This document shows, in pieces, positions 5,567-5,856 of a stretch of 5,856 nucleotides of DNA (position 1 is its first letter; the number at the start of each line of letters is the position of its first letter). Made by a program: the position numbers and the translations under genes. Below the pieces are notes generated by a model. The model saw only the letters and a program-made list of their open reading frames with translations. It ran no database searches and was not told the DNA's origin. Origin of the DNA: Deltaproteobacteria bacterium (lineage in GTDB: Bacteria; Bdellovibrionota_C; UBA2361; JAAYZI01); contig JAAYZI010000123.1 in assembly GCA_012514925.1 (NCBI GenBank), positions 1 through 5,856 on the forward strand, read 5' to 3'.

Positions 5567-5856
5567 CCCCGCCGTCACGAAGCGCCGAAGACTCCCACCA
5601 ATCCGCGGCGCATCCACTTTCTCCAGAGAAAGTAAAAATAAAATAGCCACGCGTTTTTTCCCTCCCTCTCGACTACCCCCCCGGCCCCGAAGCTCCGCCG
5701 ATACACCTCCGCCAACCCGCTGCGTTTTCACTTTCTCCGGAGAAAGTAAAATAAAATAGCCCCGCGTTCTTTCCCTCCCTCTCGACTACCCCCCGGCCCC
5801 GAAGCTCCGCCGACACACCCCCGCCAATCCGCTGCGTATTCACTTTCTCCGGAGAA

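Larger units (their letters stand above)
5254..5856. repeat. Array of 18-bp palindromes in a ~112-bp repeat unit, running past the window
   Basis: ACTTTCTCCAGAGAAAGT occurs at 5254, 5347 and 5616. The perfect palindrome ACTTTCTCCGGAGAAAGT occurs at 5730, and again at 5842 where the window cuts it. Copies 2-4 are followed by A-rich AAAATAAAATAGCC, then a pyrimidine-rich GCGTTCTTTCCCTCCC segment and CGAAGCTCCGCC. The last complete units are 114 and 112 bp and nearly identical. The unit starting at 5347 is expanded to 269 bp by internal repeats. The A-run follows the palindrome on the plus strand, so on the minus strand the U-run precedes the hairpin, and a classical terminator fits neither strand. 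It could be a satellite-like repeat, a mobile palindromic element or a set of protein-binding sites. Confidence 0.85.

Noticed and set aside
5337..5731. Minus-strand ORFs at 5337-5564 and 5414-5731
   Set aside because: They are translations of the tandem repeats (repeated FLLSLEKV and Gly/Arg-rich segments), with no ribosome binding site seen and repeat periods that are not multiples of three.
5730..5760. Intrinsic terminator at the palindrome
   Set aside because: The palindrome is followed by an A-run on the plus strand, and the T-run precedes it on the minus strand, so neither transcript has a hairpin followed by U residues. The stem has no proper loop.

Overview
The window looks like bacterial chromosome, probably from a Gram-negative organism. 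The genes have Shine-Dalgarno sites, short gaps or overlaps, and Tad/Flp-type pilus products. I cannot place the lineage from sequence alone. All confidently coding DNA is on the minus strand and reads from about 4800 down to position 1. The only plus-strand gene candidate is a short ORF at 5195-5377.

Layout by coordinate: (1) 1-690, the N-terminal 230 codons of a polytopic membrane protein that runs off the left edge and resembles GT-C / PTPS-related membrane proteins. (2) 727-966, a 79-residue Flp/TadE-type pilin-like protein. (3) 981-3137, a 718-residue TadG-like protein with one N-terminal membrane anchor. (4) 3149-3895, a 248-residue TadE-like pseudopilin. (5) 3896-4253, an AT-rich leader followed by a 37-bp minisatellite. 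(6) 4254-4793, a 179-residue protein whose N terminus closely follows a type IV prepilin signal. (7) 4794-5194, a non-coding stretch with twelve indel-free 15-bp repeats. (8) 5195-5377, a plus-strand Cys/His-rich mini-ORF with a good ribosome binding site. (9) 5254-5856, an array of 18-bp palindromes in a repeat unit of about 112 bp, continuing past the window edge.

In transcription order (right to left), the pseudopilin, TadE-like, TadG-like and Flp/TadE-like genes look like the minor-pilin part of a Tad-like export or pilus system. No ATPase, platform, secretin or prepilin peptidase gene lies in the window, so those must be elsewhere if the system works. The TadE-TadG-pilin-membrane protein part is tightly packed and probably one operon. 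The 179-aa gene is separated from it by the 37-bp array.

The most unusual part is 3996-5856. Within 1.9 kb there are several families of tandem repeats (37, 15, 8, 44-45, 16 and about 112 bp) around one pseudopilin gene and one mini-ORF. Their role is unknown.
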